The notes beneath the pieces were generated by a model that was not told the origin of the DNA, searched no databases, and saw nothing but the letters and a program-made list of their open reading frames with translations. Shown in pieces: positions 10,144 through 20,607 of a stretch of 64,000 bases of DNA. Made by a program: the position numbers and the translations under genes. The stretch spans positions 57,736,914 to 57,800,913 of the forward strand of contig NC_016132.3 of assembly GCF_000005505.3 (NCBI RefSeq). Reading direction: 5' to 3'. This stretch comes from Brachypodium distachyon. Taxonomy: Eukaryota > Streptophyta > Magnoliopsida > Poales > Poaceae. How positions within the stretch are numbered: the stretch's first letter is position 1; the number at the start of each line of letters is the position of its first letter.

Positions 10144-13100
10144 ATGGCGCCGTCGGTGCCGAAGAAAGGCAAGGTGCATCTCCCGGAGAACGAGGAGGTC
10201 GCGGCCGTGCTCCGCGAGAAGCACCGGTCGATGAAGGACCAGCTTGGCGAACTCACGGAGCACCAGAATCGCACGCTCTCCACTGCGTACCGCAACGTCT
10301 GCTCCGCCAAGGATCCCATCCGAACCCTCGACGACCTGCGCCGTATCAAGTATGCGCATGTTCCCGCACATTTCTACTGTTTTCGTTTGTCCTGTTGGGG
10401 ATGAAATTCATGGTGCGACTAGGTTTTCGTAGATTTCGGTTCGAATGCTTTGGATTTGATGGCAATGTTGCCCTTCGGAGTCGGGGTTAGACGGGAATCA
10501 GAGGTTTATTTATGCGCCTTATTATTGTGGGAACATTCTAAGACGAGCGGATTTTTGTGTATGATGTTGACATGTCGATGGTTTGGTTGCCTTAGGTAGT
10601 GTTTGGTTCTAGAGCGAGGTGGAATGGAACGGAACGGTTCTATTCTTATAGGAATGGAATGTAATGGAACAGTTCTACTTTTCTATATCCTAAGAACCAA
10701 ACACTTAGATCACTGGTTCTACTTGGAACCAACTCATTCCTACATTTTTGAGGAATGAGATGGTTAGGTATATTGAGAGAATATTCCCTTTTGAGGAACC
10801 ATATGGTTCTATTCCACTTCTCTGTGTTCTAAGAACCAAACACAGGAATCATCTCAACTTTTGGAGCCATTCCATTACATTCCAGTTCATGATCTCAACC
10901 AAACACTACCTTAACTCAGAAATTTGAATATGGTTTGATGATATTCCGTGTCCAGGCCTCTAGTGGATTTGAGTTCCCAGCTGAATTGATCTCATTGACT
11001 CATCATGCAGTTGGTTTGTAAACTAATACTATTGGTCTAGATTGCATACCTTGCCAAAATAAGTTTACTTTCCATATGTATTAAATCTACTATGACCATT
11101 GATATGCTGCATGTGTACGGTGAAACCGATTTTAGGACATACCCATTTCTGTCTGAGAGATGCAAATCAGATAGCTATTTTTCACCCATGGGCTTGCTGT
11201 TGCTAAATACATTCACATCACTTAAAAGTTGCGGTTCAGCTTGGGATTTACTTGCAAGTCTATTACGAAAGGAGTGCTATACCTATAACATATGGTTTTA
11301 ATTTGGATCCACATAGAACCCCGTGCTTTTTTTTATGTGTTTAATTGAGAGATGGAAATCGCAAGAACATTCCACTACTAGATTAATGTATGGAATATAT
11401 CGAGCACCAAATGTTATTTTGTGCTTTGAATTGCTTCAGATTGACCAGAAGTCCTACATTATTTTAATTATTTGATCACCTCTATTGCTTCTTCTCTTCT
11501 ATTATTTTTGTCAGAGGCGTCGGAGAATGGGTCATTCACATCATGAAAGACTCCTTTCCAGAGTCCAGCCTAGATTTGTCTTCTCCAAAAAGCAATACAT
11601 CAGGAGAAAAGGGTAACAGTTTTCATGCTTGGTTCTGTGACCTCTGAAATCTGTTCGTCTTTTTCGTCATCAGCCCGTTGCTTCTTCTTCTCTTCTGCAT
11701 CAACCGTGAAGTTAATGACAACAGTTTTTTTCCATTAAACTCTAAAGAGTACTGTTATTTTCTGCAGGGAAGAAAAGAAAGCAGACAAAACCTTATGTGC
11801 CACAGAAGAATTCCGCTGCTTATGCAATAGTGATCACACTCTACAGGTATGATTTTTTTATTTTTTTTGGGGGGGGTGGGGGGGGTGGGGTGCCTTAGAA
11901 CAAAGAACACATGTATATAAAGTAGGAGAAGGTACCTGAATATGCAAGAGGACAATGACAATTGGTTTCCTCCACAGGGAAATGATAAAAGGGAAGGATG
12001 TTATGTTGAAGAAAGAGCTTATTGATGCCGCTGAAGCCAGTGGCCTGTCACAATTTGCAATTGGGTACATATTTAATGATTCAGTATTTCACATTGCTGC
12101 TAATTTCAGCTGCTATTTTTAGTGCATCACTAAGTATGTACATTGTTTCATGAGTAGGGCAAACAACTATAAAGCACAACCGGGGAGTTCTCAGAAGGAC
12201 TTCTACACTGGATGGAGCTGCATGAAGACACTATTATCTAATGAAGTGGTTCATAAGTGGAGTAACCCTGCAAAGTAATGTGCTAGGCCCATCTCCATGT
12301 CTACCATAACCTTTCTTATCCCATTTTTCTTTAAGATTATATGTTTTGTTTCATTTCGGTGCAATCGCAAAAGATTAGCTATAGGGTGGTGTTTGTGCTA
12401 GTTTATCAGATTTATGTTCTCGCAATAAATTCAGCATTACCTCTTACCAGATATAAAAGTCTTTTACCTGTTTTTCTCTGAGTGTGGATTGGACGGAATT
12501 CCAATAGGCAGGCAAACCTTTGGTGTTTTTTTATTGTACTCCCTCCGTCCCATATTAAGTGACTCAAAATTTCCAGATATGGATGTATCTATGCCTAAAA
12601 AGCGTCTAGATACATGTAATAGAAAGTAACTTAATATGGGACGGAGGGAGTATCACCTTACAGACATATCTACAGTAGCAGATAATCACCATCTGATAAT
12701 TTTCCATTTGATGCTCGTATGCACTTTAGGGAAAATAAAAGTCTCTAATCTTTTGCACAAATTGAGAAAAGAGAACTCTTAAATATGCACCTCTGCTGCG
12801 AAGCAGGTTTGTCCAATTCCACAGCTCCTTTGCACCTGTTAGGTACTCCCTCCGATCCTAAATTATTGTCGAAATATTACATGTATCTAGACGCTTTTTA
12901 AGAATTGATACATCCATATTTGGGCAAATTTGAGTCAAGAATTTAGGATCAGAGGGAGTACTCAATATGAACTTGCAAATGTGTACAGCTCCACATCACC
13001 ACATGCAGCATGATCCAGATATCTGCCAGCTTTTTACCGCAGAAAACGGATACGTTTCTCCAGTATTTTGATCTTACAGTTATCTCCCTTTATTTTGTTT

Positions 13101-16100
13101 CCATCCTGACATACTGAGTAGGAGCTGAAACTAAATCTGTTCAACTTGCATTTCTTTTTGAAAGATGTTCAGCTTACATTTCATTTCTCTAGTCGGGGCT
13201 TTGTTTGCTAGCATACATATTCTTTCAAGTTGCCAAAGACAGCTTGGAGCTTACTAAACAAGTAATTTTTTTGTAGGTATAAGCTAACAGACAAAGGTAA
13301 AGAGACTGCTCGTGATTGTCTCGCACGGTCTGGATTAGACGATCCTGCAGGACCTCCAAAGACAACCAGCCATTCTGAAAAAGTCATTCTCAGCGATTCT
13401 GATTCTGATGAACCATATAAAGGGAACAATCCTCTGATCGGTATTGATTGGTTTTCTGTTCATATGAGTTTGCAAATAACCTATTATTTGACTCCTGCGG
13501 CACTAGAAAAATTCTGATTACTCAATGGCAGGTTCTGAACATTCTACTCAAAGGAGCGGTCTTCCAAAATTGAAAGCACTCAGTCCCAGTTCCCTCAATG
13601 CCAGTATGCTTTCTGTTCAGATAACATAATGATATGCAATCAAAATATAAAATATTATTTTGTACCGACCTTGTTAGTTAATGACATTTTCTTTACAGAC
13701 AAGGAACGGACTACTAATTTTGGAAAGCCAGCAAGCTCATGTTCTAATTCTCCGTTTTCATCTCAAGGAGTGTCTGGACAGCAATTGGTTAGTACACATG
13801 ACTGGGTGGAGAATACCCATACTGTACCTTCTTCTTTTCAAATGGAACATAACACATTTTTTCTTTTCCACCCACCAGGATTCTCTACTGGCTATGCCAC
13901 TTCGTCGATCTGATGAAAATTTTCTGGAAGCATATGAAGTGGTGCTGATATTGGATGATCGTGAAAAATTAGGGTTTGTATGATCGTAGCAACATAAAAA
14001 CTTTAATCAATTCCTTGATTGCAAGCAAGTTTGAAAGGTTTGATTGATAGGATATTAGGATTCTAACTGTGGATTTTGAGCATCTGTCTTTGTTCTCTCT
14101 TTGATTTCAAAGGACATCCAACTCTTCTTATTTAATAATTGCTCTGTTAGAAAAAAAGATAAATAAGGGTTATCACATACTTGTCTAGTTTCTTTTGGAG
14201 CATGTTGTGAATTTGAAGACACTTTGACTTCATGTTATCATGTTTAAGTTTTACCTGTTTATGTTCTTGTCTGACGCACACATTTATATGCTTTTAAGTA
14301 TTAGAAGTTCTCATGATATATTGATAGCTACCTTTTTATGCAGGCCCCATGACAAAAGAAAAGTTGCTGCTAACATAAGTTCACAGTTTCGCTTATCTGT
14401 AGAGGTTAGTTAGATTCAGTTTTATGTTTACTATTCTCATTTCACTAGTTATTCTTTGGGCATTATTCATGCACATATCATCTCCGTCACTAATTATCAT
14501 TTCCGTTGCGTCAGTGCAGCTCTAAAGTCTAAATTAGATGTCCTGTATATTGCTAGGTTAGTTGTCTGATTTATTTTTGTCTCTGTCCTGTTGTCTGGAT
14601 GCTTGCTGGCTTCAGTGTTTGATTGCTTGTGTACAAGTGGACGATATTGTACTCCCTCCGTCCCGAAATAAGTGACGTGGATTCTTATACAAATTCACGT
14701 CACTTATTTCGGGACGGAGACAGTAGCAACAATGCTATCCATGGATTGAATTTGTCATGTATTGTGCCAAAGAAAGTCTTTGATCGTGCTGTTTCAACCA
14801 TGTCACCCAGATCAGACACTTGCCTGTTGGAGATTGTATTTGGATTGCTCGTCATAGAGGATTTGGCACAGAGTATGTTCTGGATTTCATTATTGAAAGG
14901 AAAAATGTTGAAGATTTAATTGGCTCAATTAGAGACAACAGATACAGTGATCAAAAATTAAGGCTGAAGGTACCATCTGAACTAGCTTTGACTTTTATTG
15001 TTATTGTTATTTTAAACCTTCCATGTTGATCTCCCCTGCTCCCATCTTCCCCATTTTATGCTCTCAGTATCTCACAGACAGTGACGGGAAATTTGGTGTT
15101 GTAGATTCTTATCATAATCCCAAACAGTAATTGTGGCAACACAAAACATTGTTTTTGTCATCAGCCAATGGGCTATATCTCTATCAAATTGATGGCCATT
15201 TCGTGAGCCTATTTGGCAGCATAGTGACATGCATGTATTGATGTATAAAAGTTAGACAAAGAACTCAGTATAACTTGTCTTAGATATCATGTTTATTTTA
15301 GATTTTATATTGTACCTCAACATGTTGAATGCGTCTTTCCGACCAATCATGTTTTATGCACACATGCTATGCCCAGTTATCTAATGTGGCTTGATTCTAA
15401 TGATAACTGAGGACATTTTTCTTATTCTTTTGTTATCCTTAATTGAAAAGCATAACCCATATTGGGCAATTTGATGGTGAAGGCTGGCATTCTTGGGAGA
15501 TTTAAGCTTGAACCTGTAGATTTTTGCTCTCTTCCCAGAGAAATTGCATTTCTTGTCCATTCCTATGGATTTGCAGGGGTTACCGAGTTTTCCTAGCAGT
15601 TTTTGCTTGTTTTAGGAACAATAAGATGTGACACTATCCTTCGTTCTACCGTTTGCAGAAATGTGGGCTAAGGAAGCTCATATACCTGGTTGAAGGTGAT
15701 CCAAACACTGTAGATGCATCAGAGAGCATTAAAACAGCGTGTGTACACTTCTCATGAAACCTGATTGATCATGTTATCCCTGAATAGTAGTACTTTTTAC
15801 TCGTTATTCAATATTTCTACTGTTTCTTACACTTGGACAGCATGTGTCTGCCCTTTTAACTGCTCCCTGTCTTTTATTTCAGTTGCTTCACCACTGAAAT
15901 TCTTGATGGATTCGATGTCCAAAGGACCATAGGGTATTCGGATACTGAAAGGAGATTTGGCTATCTCACACGCTCGATAATTGATTACTACAGCACAAAC
16001 TTCTCTACCGGTGCTGATGCTTCTCGACTTTGCCTGACCTATGAAGAGTTTGTGAAAAGGTGTTCTGAGAACGAGAGGGTCACTTTGAGTGATATATTCG

Positions 16101-16548
16101 CATGTCAGCTTATGCAGGTAGGTAACCTGGCAATACCCTCACCAAAGTTAGATGGCCAGATCATTTGATGCCATAGTTTTCTCATCGGTTTGCACACAAA
16201 ACAGGTGCCACAAGTGACAGAAGAAGCTGCTCTTGCTGTTACAAATCTCTACCCAACTCTTCACTCACTTGCTCAGGCATACTCCATGCTTGTGAGACCT
16301 CTTTCTTTTAACTCATACAATGTTTTTTCATTTACGGCACTTAATTGTACTCAGAAGTGAGAACAAATGTTCCTAGCACTATTATTATTTCTCTCAGAAA
16401 ATACTCTTAACATCTCTGTGAACTAAATTTAATCCCTGTGATGTTTAAGGATGGCAATACGCGTGCCCAAGAGGAGATGTTGAAGAACAAGAGCAGTATG
16501 GTAAACGCAGGGGCTAGCAGAAACATCTTCCAGCTTGTGTGGGCTTAA
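10144..16548 (+). CDS. MUS81: MUS81 structure-specific endonuclease catalytic subunit
   Basis: Fifteen exons join in phase: 10144-10349, 11515-11612, 11768-11846, 11978-12064, 12158-12274, 13277-13440, 13532-13603, 13699-13787, 13879-13973, 14344-14404, 14811-14969, 15659-15738, 15883-16117, 16205-16291, 16450-16548. They give 575 residues ending in TAA. With EME1 partners MUS81 cuts replication forks, 3' flaps and Holliday-type junctions in the nucleus. An N-terminal helix-hairpin-helix is seen near 65-76 (LRRIKGVGEWVI), a basic stretch follows (KKRKQTKP), then a winged-helix-like part. The XPF-type nuclease begins near 325 (VVLILDDREK). Its GDxnERKxxxD signature is complete: Gly363-Asp364, Glu385-Arg386-Lys387 and Asp391. 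The C-terminal HhH tail follows. The protein is shorter than the roughly 650 residues I recall for Arabidopsis, mostly in the linker after residue 200, where an unseen exon is possible. Introns 1, 5 and 10 carry MITEs. Confidence 0.95.
10595..10910. mobile_element. MITE with TTA target duplication in MUS81 intron 1, 316 bp
   Basis: The element starts GGTAGTGTTTGGTTCTAGAG and ends CTCAACCAAACACTACC, so the outer 12-14 bp are inverted repeats. It is flanked by TTA at 10592-10594 and 10911-10913. The 3-bp TTA duplication fits the PIF/Harbinger (Tourist) type. The interior repeats GGAATGGAAT- and GGTTCTA-like words in both orientations. Confidence 0.85.
11869..11890 (+). other. G-run tract (possible G-quadruplex) in MUS81 intron 3
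   Basis: About 25 bp after the exon 3 donor, a run of T is followed by three G blocks (8, 8 and 4 G) separated by single T. The two eight-G blocks can each supply more than one G-run, so a quadruplex is possible in DNA or pre-mRNA. Homopolymer length may be inaccurate. Confidence 0.6.
12539..12650. mobile_element. Stowaway-type MITE, 112 bp, MUS81 intron 5
   Basis: Near-perfect ends CTCCCTCCGTCCCATATTAA and TTAATATGGGACGGAGGGAG, flanked by TA (12537-12538 and 12651-12652). It is the best-kept copy in the window of the CATATTAAGTGAC subfamily. Confidence 0.95.
12846..12958. mobile_element. Stowaway-type MITE, 113 bp, MUS81 intron 5
   Basis: Ends CTCCCTCCGATCCTAAATTA and GAATTTAGGATCAGAGGGAG, flanked by TA (12844-12845 and 12959-12960). 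It is the second MITE in this intron, about 200 bp from the first. Confidence 0.92.
14652..14723. mobile_element. Very short Stowaway-type MITE, 72 bp, MUS81 intron 10
   Basis: CTCCCTCCGTCCCGAAATAA at the left pairs with TTATTTCGGGACGGAGACAG at the right. The arms continue (GTGACGTG against CACGTCAC), so nearly the whole 72 bp is a palindrome. TA flanks both ends. Confidence 0.9.
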
Positions 16549-16943
16549 GGATGCTCCTGGTTTCACACTAACGGTTTAGCTGGTCTTTCGGTCATCGTTC
16601 GTGATGATTTTGTGCCATCGTTTGTGAAGATCCCTTGTTTACTCTAGCATGGTGGTGTCTTATGTGCCATGGCGCCCTTGAAAAACTTGGTATCAGTTCA
16701 TGTAACCACTTAAAAAAGGGTCCTCCCTTTAGATTACCTCTACTTACCGTGCAATGTATTAGTTCACTAGCGTTCAGTGTATGTATAGCTGGCACAAGTA
16801 ATCCCATATAAATTATTGAGTACCATATAAATGCAAGTCCTTTTGAGTTGATACGTTATCACTGCTCATAAGGAGGCTCTAGGCGAGAAGGGGATGAAAC
16901 TCAGAAACAAACTGGCAGACTCCAAGAGCAGACGAGACCTGGA
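16549..16943. other. Convergent 3' region of MUS81 and GST gene 1
   Basis: These 395 bp separate the MUS81 stop (16548) from the GST stop (16944). They should hold both 3' UTRs. No repeat or RNA gene is seen. Confidence 0.6.
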
Positions 16944-17750
16944 TCAATTCACCGTTTCAGCGTCACTACCCATTGCCATTGCTCTAAACATCTCCTTGCA
17001 CTCAGAGAACATGGCGACGAGCCTGTCCCTCTCCGGCAGGCACCGCTTCACGTCCTCATTGCCGACGTACCGCCTTGCCCAGCGGCGAAGGGCAGGGAAC
17101 TCCTCGTCGGTGACCACCGTCACCCCGGAGATCTCCTCCATGACTCCCAGCCAGAGAGCCAGCCCACTGGCAGCTATGTCCACAAGGCCAATGGAGTCGC
17201 CTCCAAAGAACCTGCTCTTCTCGCTGAGCTGCTGCTCCAGCAATGCCAAGCTCCTCTTGGCCTCCGCCATGGACGTCCTCTGCGCCTCGCTGGCTTCCAT
17301 CCACAGCGCCGCCCACAGCGATTTCATGCACTGCATCCACATACATATGTGCTCTCCATCAACAAAATATTTCAGAGATCGATACATGTCTTCTGCAACA
17401 ACACCAATGCAGACGTGCAAGTAATTCAGTACCTTTTCGTCGATGAAGTGAGCCCAGAAACGGGCGGCGGCGCGGGCGTGGGGGTCGGCTGGGAGGAGCG
17501 GCGGTCCGGCGAAGGCCTCGTCGACGTACTCGACGATGACGAGCGACTCGCAAGTGGCCGCTTTGCCGTGGAGGAGCACGGGGACCTTCTTGTGGACGGG
17601 GTTGTGGGCGAGCAGCAGCTCGCTCTTGTTGCGCAGGTCTTCCAGGACGAGCTCGCAGGCGACTCCCTTGAGCCGCAGGGCCACCTCCACGCGGTGGCTG
17701 AACGCGCTGCCGAAGGCTCCGACGAGCTTCACGGCCGGGTCACCCATCAT
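16944..17750 (-). CDS. Tau-class glutathione S-transferase, gene 1
   Basis: Two exons, 17750-17433 and 17330-16944, give 234 residues; the intron at 17432-17331 is 102 bp with GT-AG ends. Tau GSTs conjugate glutathione to electrophiles such as herbicides and stress products in the cytosol. The thioredoxin-like half shows [14 protein letters not shown] with the likely catalytic Ser15, KVPVL before the cis-Pro turn, and the glutathione-binding [11 protein letters not shown]. The helical half ends with a normal C-terminus. The intron follows FIDEK, its usual place in this class. The intron has no stop and a length divisible by three, so the unspliced message stays open across it and would add 34 residues. 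The start could be either of the first two Met codons. The gene is tandem to a second, damaged copy at 18212-18998. Confidence 0.92.
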   Translation of the reverse strand: MMGDPAVKLVGAFGSAFSHRVEVALRLKGVACELVLEDLRNKSELLLAHNPVHKKVPVLLHGKAATCESLVIVEYVDEAFAGPPLLPADPHARAAARFWAHFIDEKVLNYLHVCIGVVAEDMYRSLKYFVDGEHICMWMQCMKSLWAALWMEASEAQRTSMAEAKRSLALLEQQLSEKSRFFGGDSIGLVDIAASGLALWLGVMEEISGVTVVTDEEFPALRRWARRYVGNEDVKRCLPERDRLVAMFSECKEMFRAMAMGSDAETVN

Positions 17751-18211
17751 TGTGTTCTTGCTTCCACAACTTCAGAGCGAACTCTTCACTGGTGCAGTGG
17801 CAGTGATGTGTGGTTTCTCGAAGAAAAAAAGTTAGCAACTTGTCGTAAAATGTTTCGTTGCGGCTGCTTCTCTTGAAAGATTGAGCTTATTTCTGCATTG
17901 TGTCTGTTTAATTTTTGACTTCGATCAGAGAGTCGATTCGTCCTGTCTGTACTGTATCTCACTGTATGGCTGTATGGGAGGAAGTACTCTGTCAACGCTT
18001 AAGGTTAAAGAAACTTATCTTTTCCCTCAATCCCATTGAGCGAAGCGGGAGTCCTAGACGATCCATTTCTGACACTTTGACCGTATCTGCTCGCGAATTA
18101 CCAGAAGCGTTTCTATTTCATTATTTGAGAAAGGGAGACACAAAGTCACGTTACATCCAAAACCACACTAGCCGTAACTAGCAGCCATGGCGATGAGACC
18201 ACATCCATTGA
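17751..18211. other. Spacer between the two GST genes
   Basis: These 461 bp hold the promoter of GST gene 1 and the 3' end of GST gene 2, both on the minus strand. No TATA box or repeat was recognised with confidence. Confidence 0.5.
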
Positions 18212-18998
18212 TCACTTGTGCGCCGCCGTCGCCATTGCTCGAAACATGTCCCTACAGGCGGAGAACAATGCGACGAGCTGGCCCCTGTCCGGCAAGCACC
18301 GCTTCACATGCTCATCCTCGACATACGCCTTCGCCCAGCGGCAAAGTTCAGGGAACTCGTCGTTACGGACCAACTTCACCCCACAGATCTCCTCGAAGAC
18401 GCCCAGCCAGTGCGCCAGCCCACTGGCGGCAATGTCCACGAGCCCGATGGCGTCGCCGCCGAAGAACCTCTTCCCGTCCAGCTGCTCCTCCAGCAGCTTC
18501 AGGTTTCCCTTGGCCTCCTTCATCAGCTCCTCCTGCTTTATGCTGCTGCCGCTGTCTTCCGGTGCCCAGAACGACATCCAGAACGGCCTCGCAAACTGCA
18601 TTGCAGCACAGTGTGTCTGTCAGTAAGCAACCTTGCCATTGTTGATTGTTCAGTTGACAATCGTCTGCAATAATAGAGAGCTGCAGTACTTAAGAGCTTT
18701 GCCTTTTGGTCGATGAAGTGTGCCCAGAATCGGGCGTTGGCGCGGTCGCCGGGGTCGGAGGTGAGGAGAGGATGGCTGCCGTGGAAGGCCTCGTCGACGT
18801 ACTCGACGATGACGAGCGACTCGCAGATGGCCGCTTTGCCGTGGAGAGCACGGGGACCATCTTGTGCACGGGGTTGTGCTTCAGAAGCAGCTCGCTCTTG
18901 CTGCTCAGGTCCTCCAGGATGAGCTCGTAGGGGACTCCCTTGAGCCGCAGGGCCACCTCCACCCGGTGGCTGAACCCGCTGCCGAACGCGTCGCCCAT
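18212..18998 (-). pseudogene. Tau-class glutathione S-transferase, gene 2, damaged
   Basis: This is a close tandem paralog of the GST at 16944-17750. Exon 1 is 18998-18703 and exon 2 is 18595-18212 (128 codons, intact, ending TAA). Three departures are visible. One base is missing near 18844-18848: the plus strand reads CCGTGGAGAGCACGG where gene 1 reads CCGTGGAGGAGCACGG, so the frame shifts after KMVPVL. The N-terminus goes straight from MGD to AFGSGF, so the first beta strand (PAVKLVG in gene 1) is missing. The intron donor after FIDQK is GC (AAAAG then GCAAAG) instead of GT. Adding back the one base makes exon 1 exactly 99 codons and keeps the intron phase, which supports a single-base loss. 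A sequencing error could explain the frameshift alone, but not the N-terminal gap. Confidence 0.85.
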
Positions 18999-20482
18999 CG
19001 ATCGTTGTTGTTTGTGGGGATTTTTCAAGTCGTTTAGTGCTGAAGTGAAGTGGTGATACTGCAAGAAACGGCTGGTGTAATTTATAGTAGATAGGAGCTG
19101 TCGTTGGTCAATGTTTCGTTGCTGCTGCTAGTCTTCGCCTGGAAGATTGAGCATTTCAGCTGCCCAAAACACACTGTCGACCTGAAGTTTTGTTTCGTGT
19201 GAAAGTGAAAAGAGTCATGAATAGTATCTGGAAAAACTAGGCTCGGATTGCTCTGCCGGTGGGACATAAAGGTCAGCGGCCAGATGTAACGACCAAAGGT
19301 TTACATTTTAAAAAAAATCCGAATCGGGCCTCTCCCCACTTTCCATTTCATTCAAAACGGAAATAACAAGGTCTCAAATAGTTATACAGCAAGAACAGGA
19401 ATGAAAAAAAAGCGGAAAGAAGTGGATCCGGACACCAACAGAAAATCCACTGCGCCCAGCCCGAGTCGGCCTGGGCACTATGGGACAAAAACCTGCTGCC
19501 ACCGAAAAGCCAAGACTGTCCTAACAATAGTTTAGAGACATTTCCACCAACATCAACATTTTAAATTTTGATGGGTCAAAATAAAATATATTTGCGTCTC
19601 CGAATTTCATTTCAGTAAAAAACTGTGTGCCGGGCTCCCTCCGCACCCGGCAGGCCGCCGACCGCCGACCCTTCGCTATTCTGGGCCTTGCCGGACGAGC
19701 TCCATCATCCTACCTGGGCTGCACACGCGTATTGGGCTACGAAGAAAGAGAGGGCCTCGACTGGAATCGATCGGGCCGGCCTGGAATCCGACGTCGATGG
19801 CTCATTCTGGGAGGATCCGAATGTCCGAAGAAAACAGAAAGAAAGAAAAAAGGAACCCGGGCAGCGTTGCGACGAAATTCCAAAGAGCCACTTACCTCCG
19901 TAGCGTGCATGAAGGAAACAAAACTCATGCCACGATATGGAATTTCATGCAGCTACATCATATTCTTTCTGCTCGTATAAACACGCCGCCATTCCTTTTT
20001 GTGTCTTTGAGAATCTGAACACGCCGCCTCTGGGTGGACAAAAGTTTTCGCAAAGCTCTGCTCCGGATATGTATAGCCTGATTCTGGTCAACATCAAACT
20101 CTGCAGCAATTCGCGCTATATATTCTCGCTGCCTGCCTGCCTAGTGCTGTGACTGACTGACTGCAATTTCTACGCCTTTTTCGGCGAACGGTTACCACAC
20201 GCATATACCCACAGCCACAGGCCACGGATTGCATGCCACTACTCATTTCATTGGCCCTCGATCGAGAGCAACCAACACTGTCCGAATTAGCCACTTCATG
20301 TGGACCAGATAATTAACACAAGTTGTACAACGCACGGCTGATTGCTGTAGCTCCCGTAAGTTATTCAGGAACGGAGGAAGCAGTGGATCCGTAGCTCTCA
20401 TCGTTGCCACGAAATAAACACATGTAGTGCTACAATTAATCGTGGCCTAGTTTAGCTAGTCCAGACTCCGGTTGGTACTTTG

Positions 20483-20607
20483 GTTTACTTGACGTATTGG
20501 CAGCTAGCTAGCCAGCTAGGAGCTGGTACTAGCTAGCTAGCTAGCTAAGCGCCAACGTCGCGGTCACCGGTTAGTTTACTTGACGTACGTATTGGCAGCT
20601 AGCTAAG
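20483..20607. repeat. Direct repeat with AGCT/CTAG palindromic runs
   Basis: GTTTACTTGACGTATTGGCA at 20483 recurs at 20574 as GTTTACTTGACGTACGTATT followed by GGCAGCTAGCTAAG, a 91-bp shift. Between them lies a run of repeated AGCT at about 20530-20547. Confidence 0.75.

Noticed and set aside
18690..19064. GST gene 2 exon 1 read as a separate 124-residue protein
   Set aside because: After the missing base it runs out of frame into a Ser/Thr-rich string; the GST sequence continues in the neighbouring frame.
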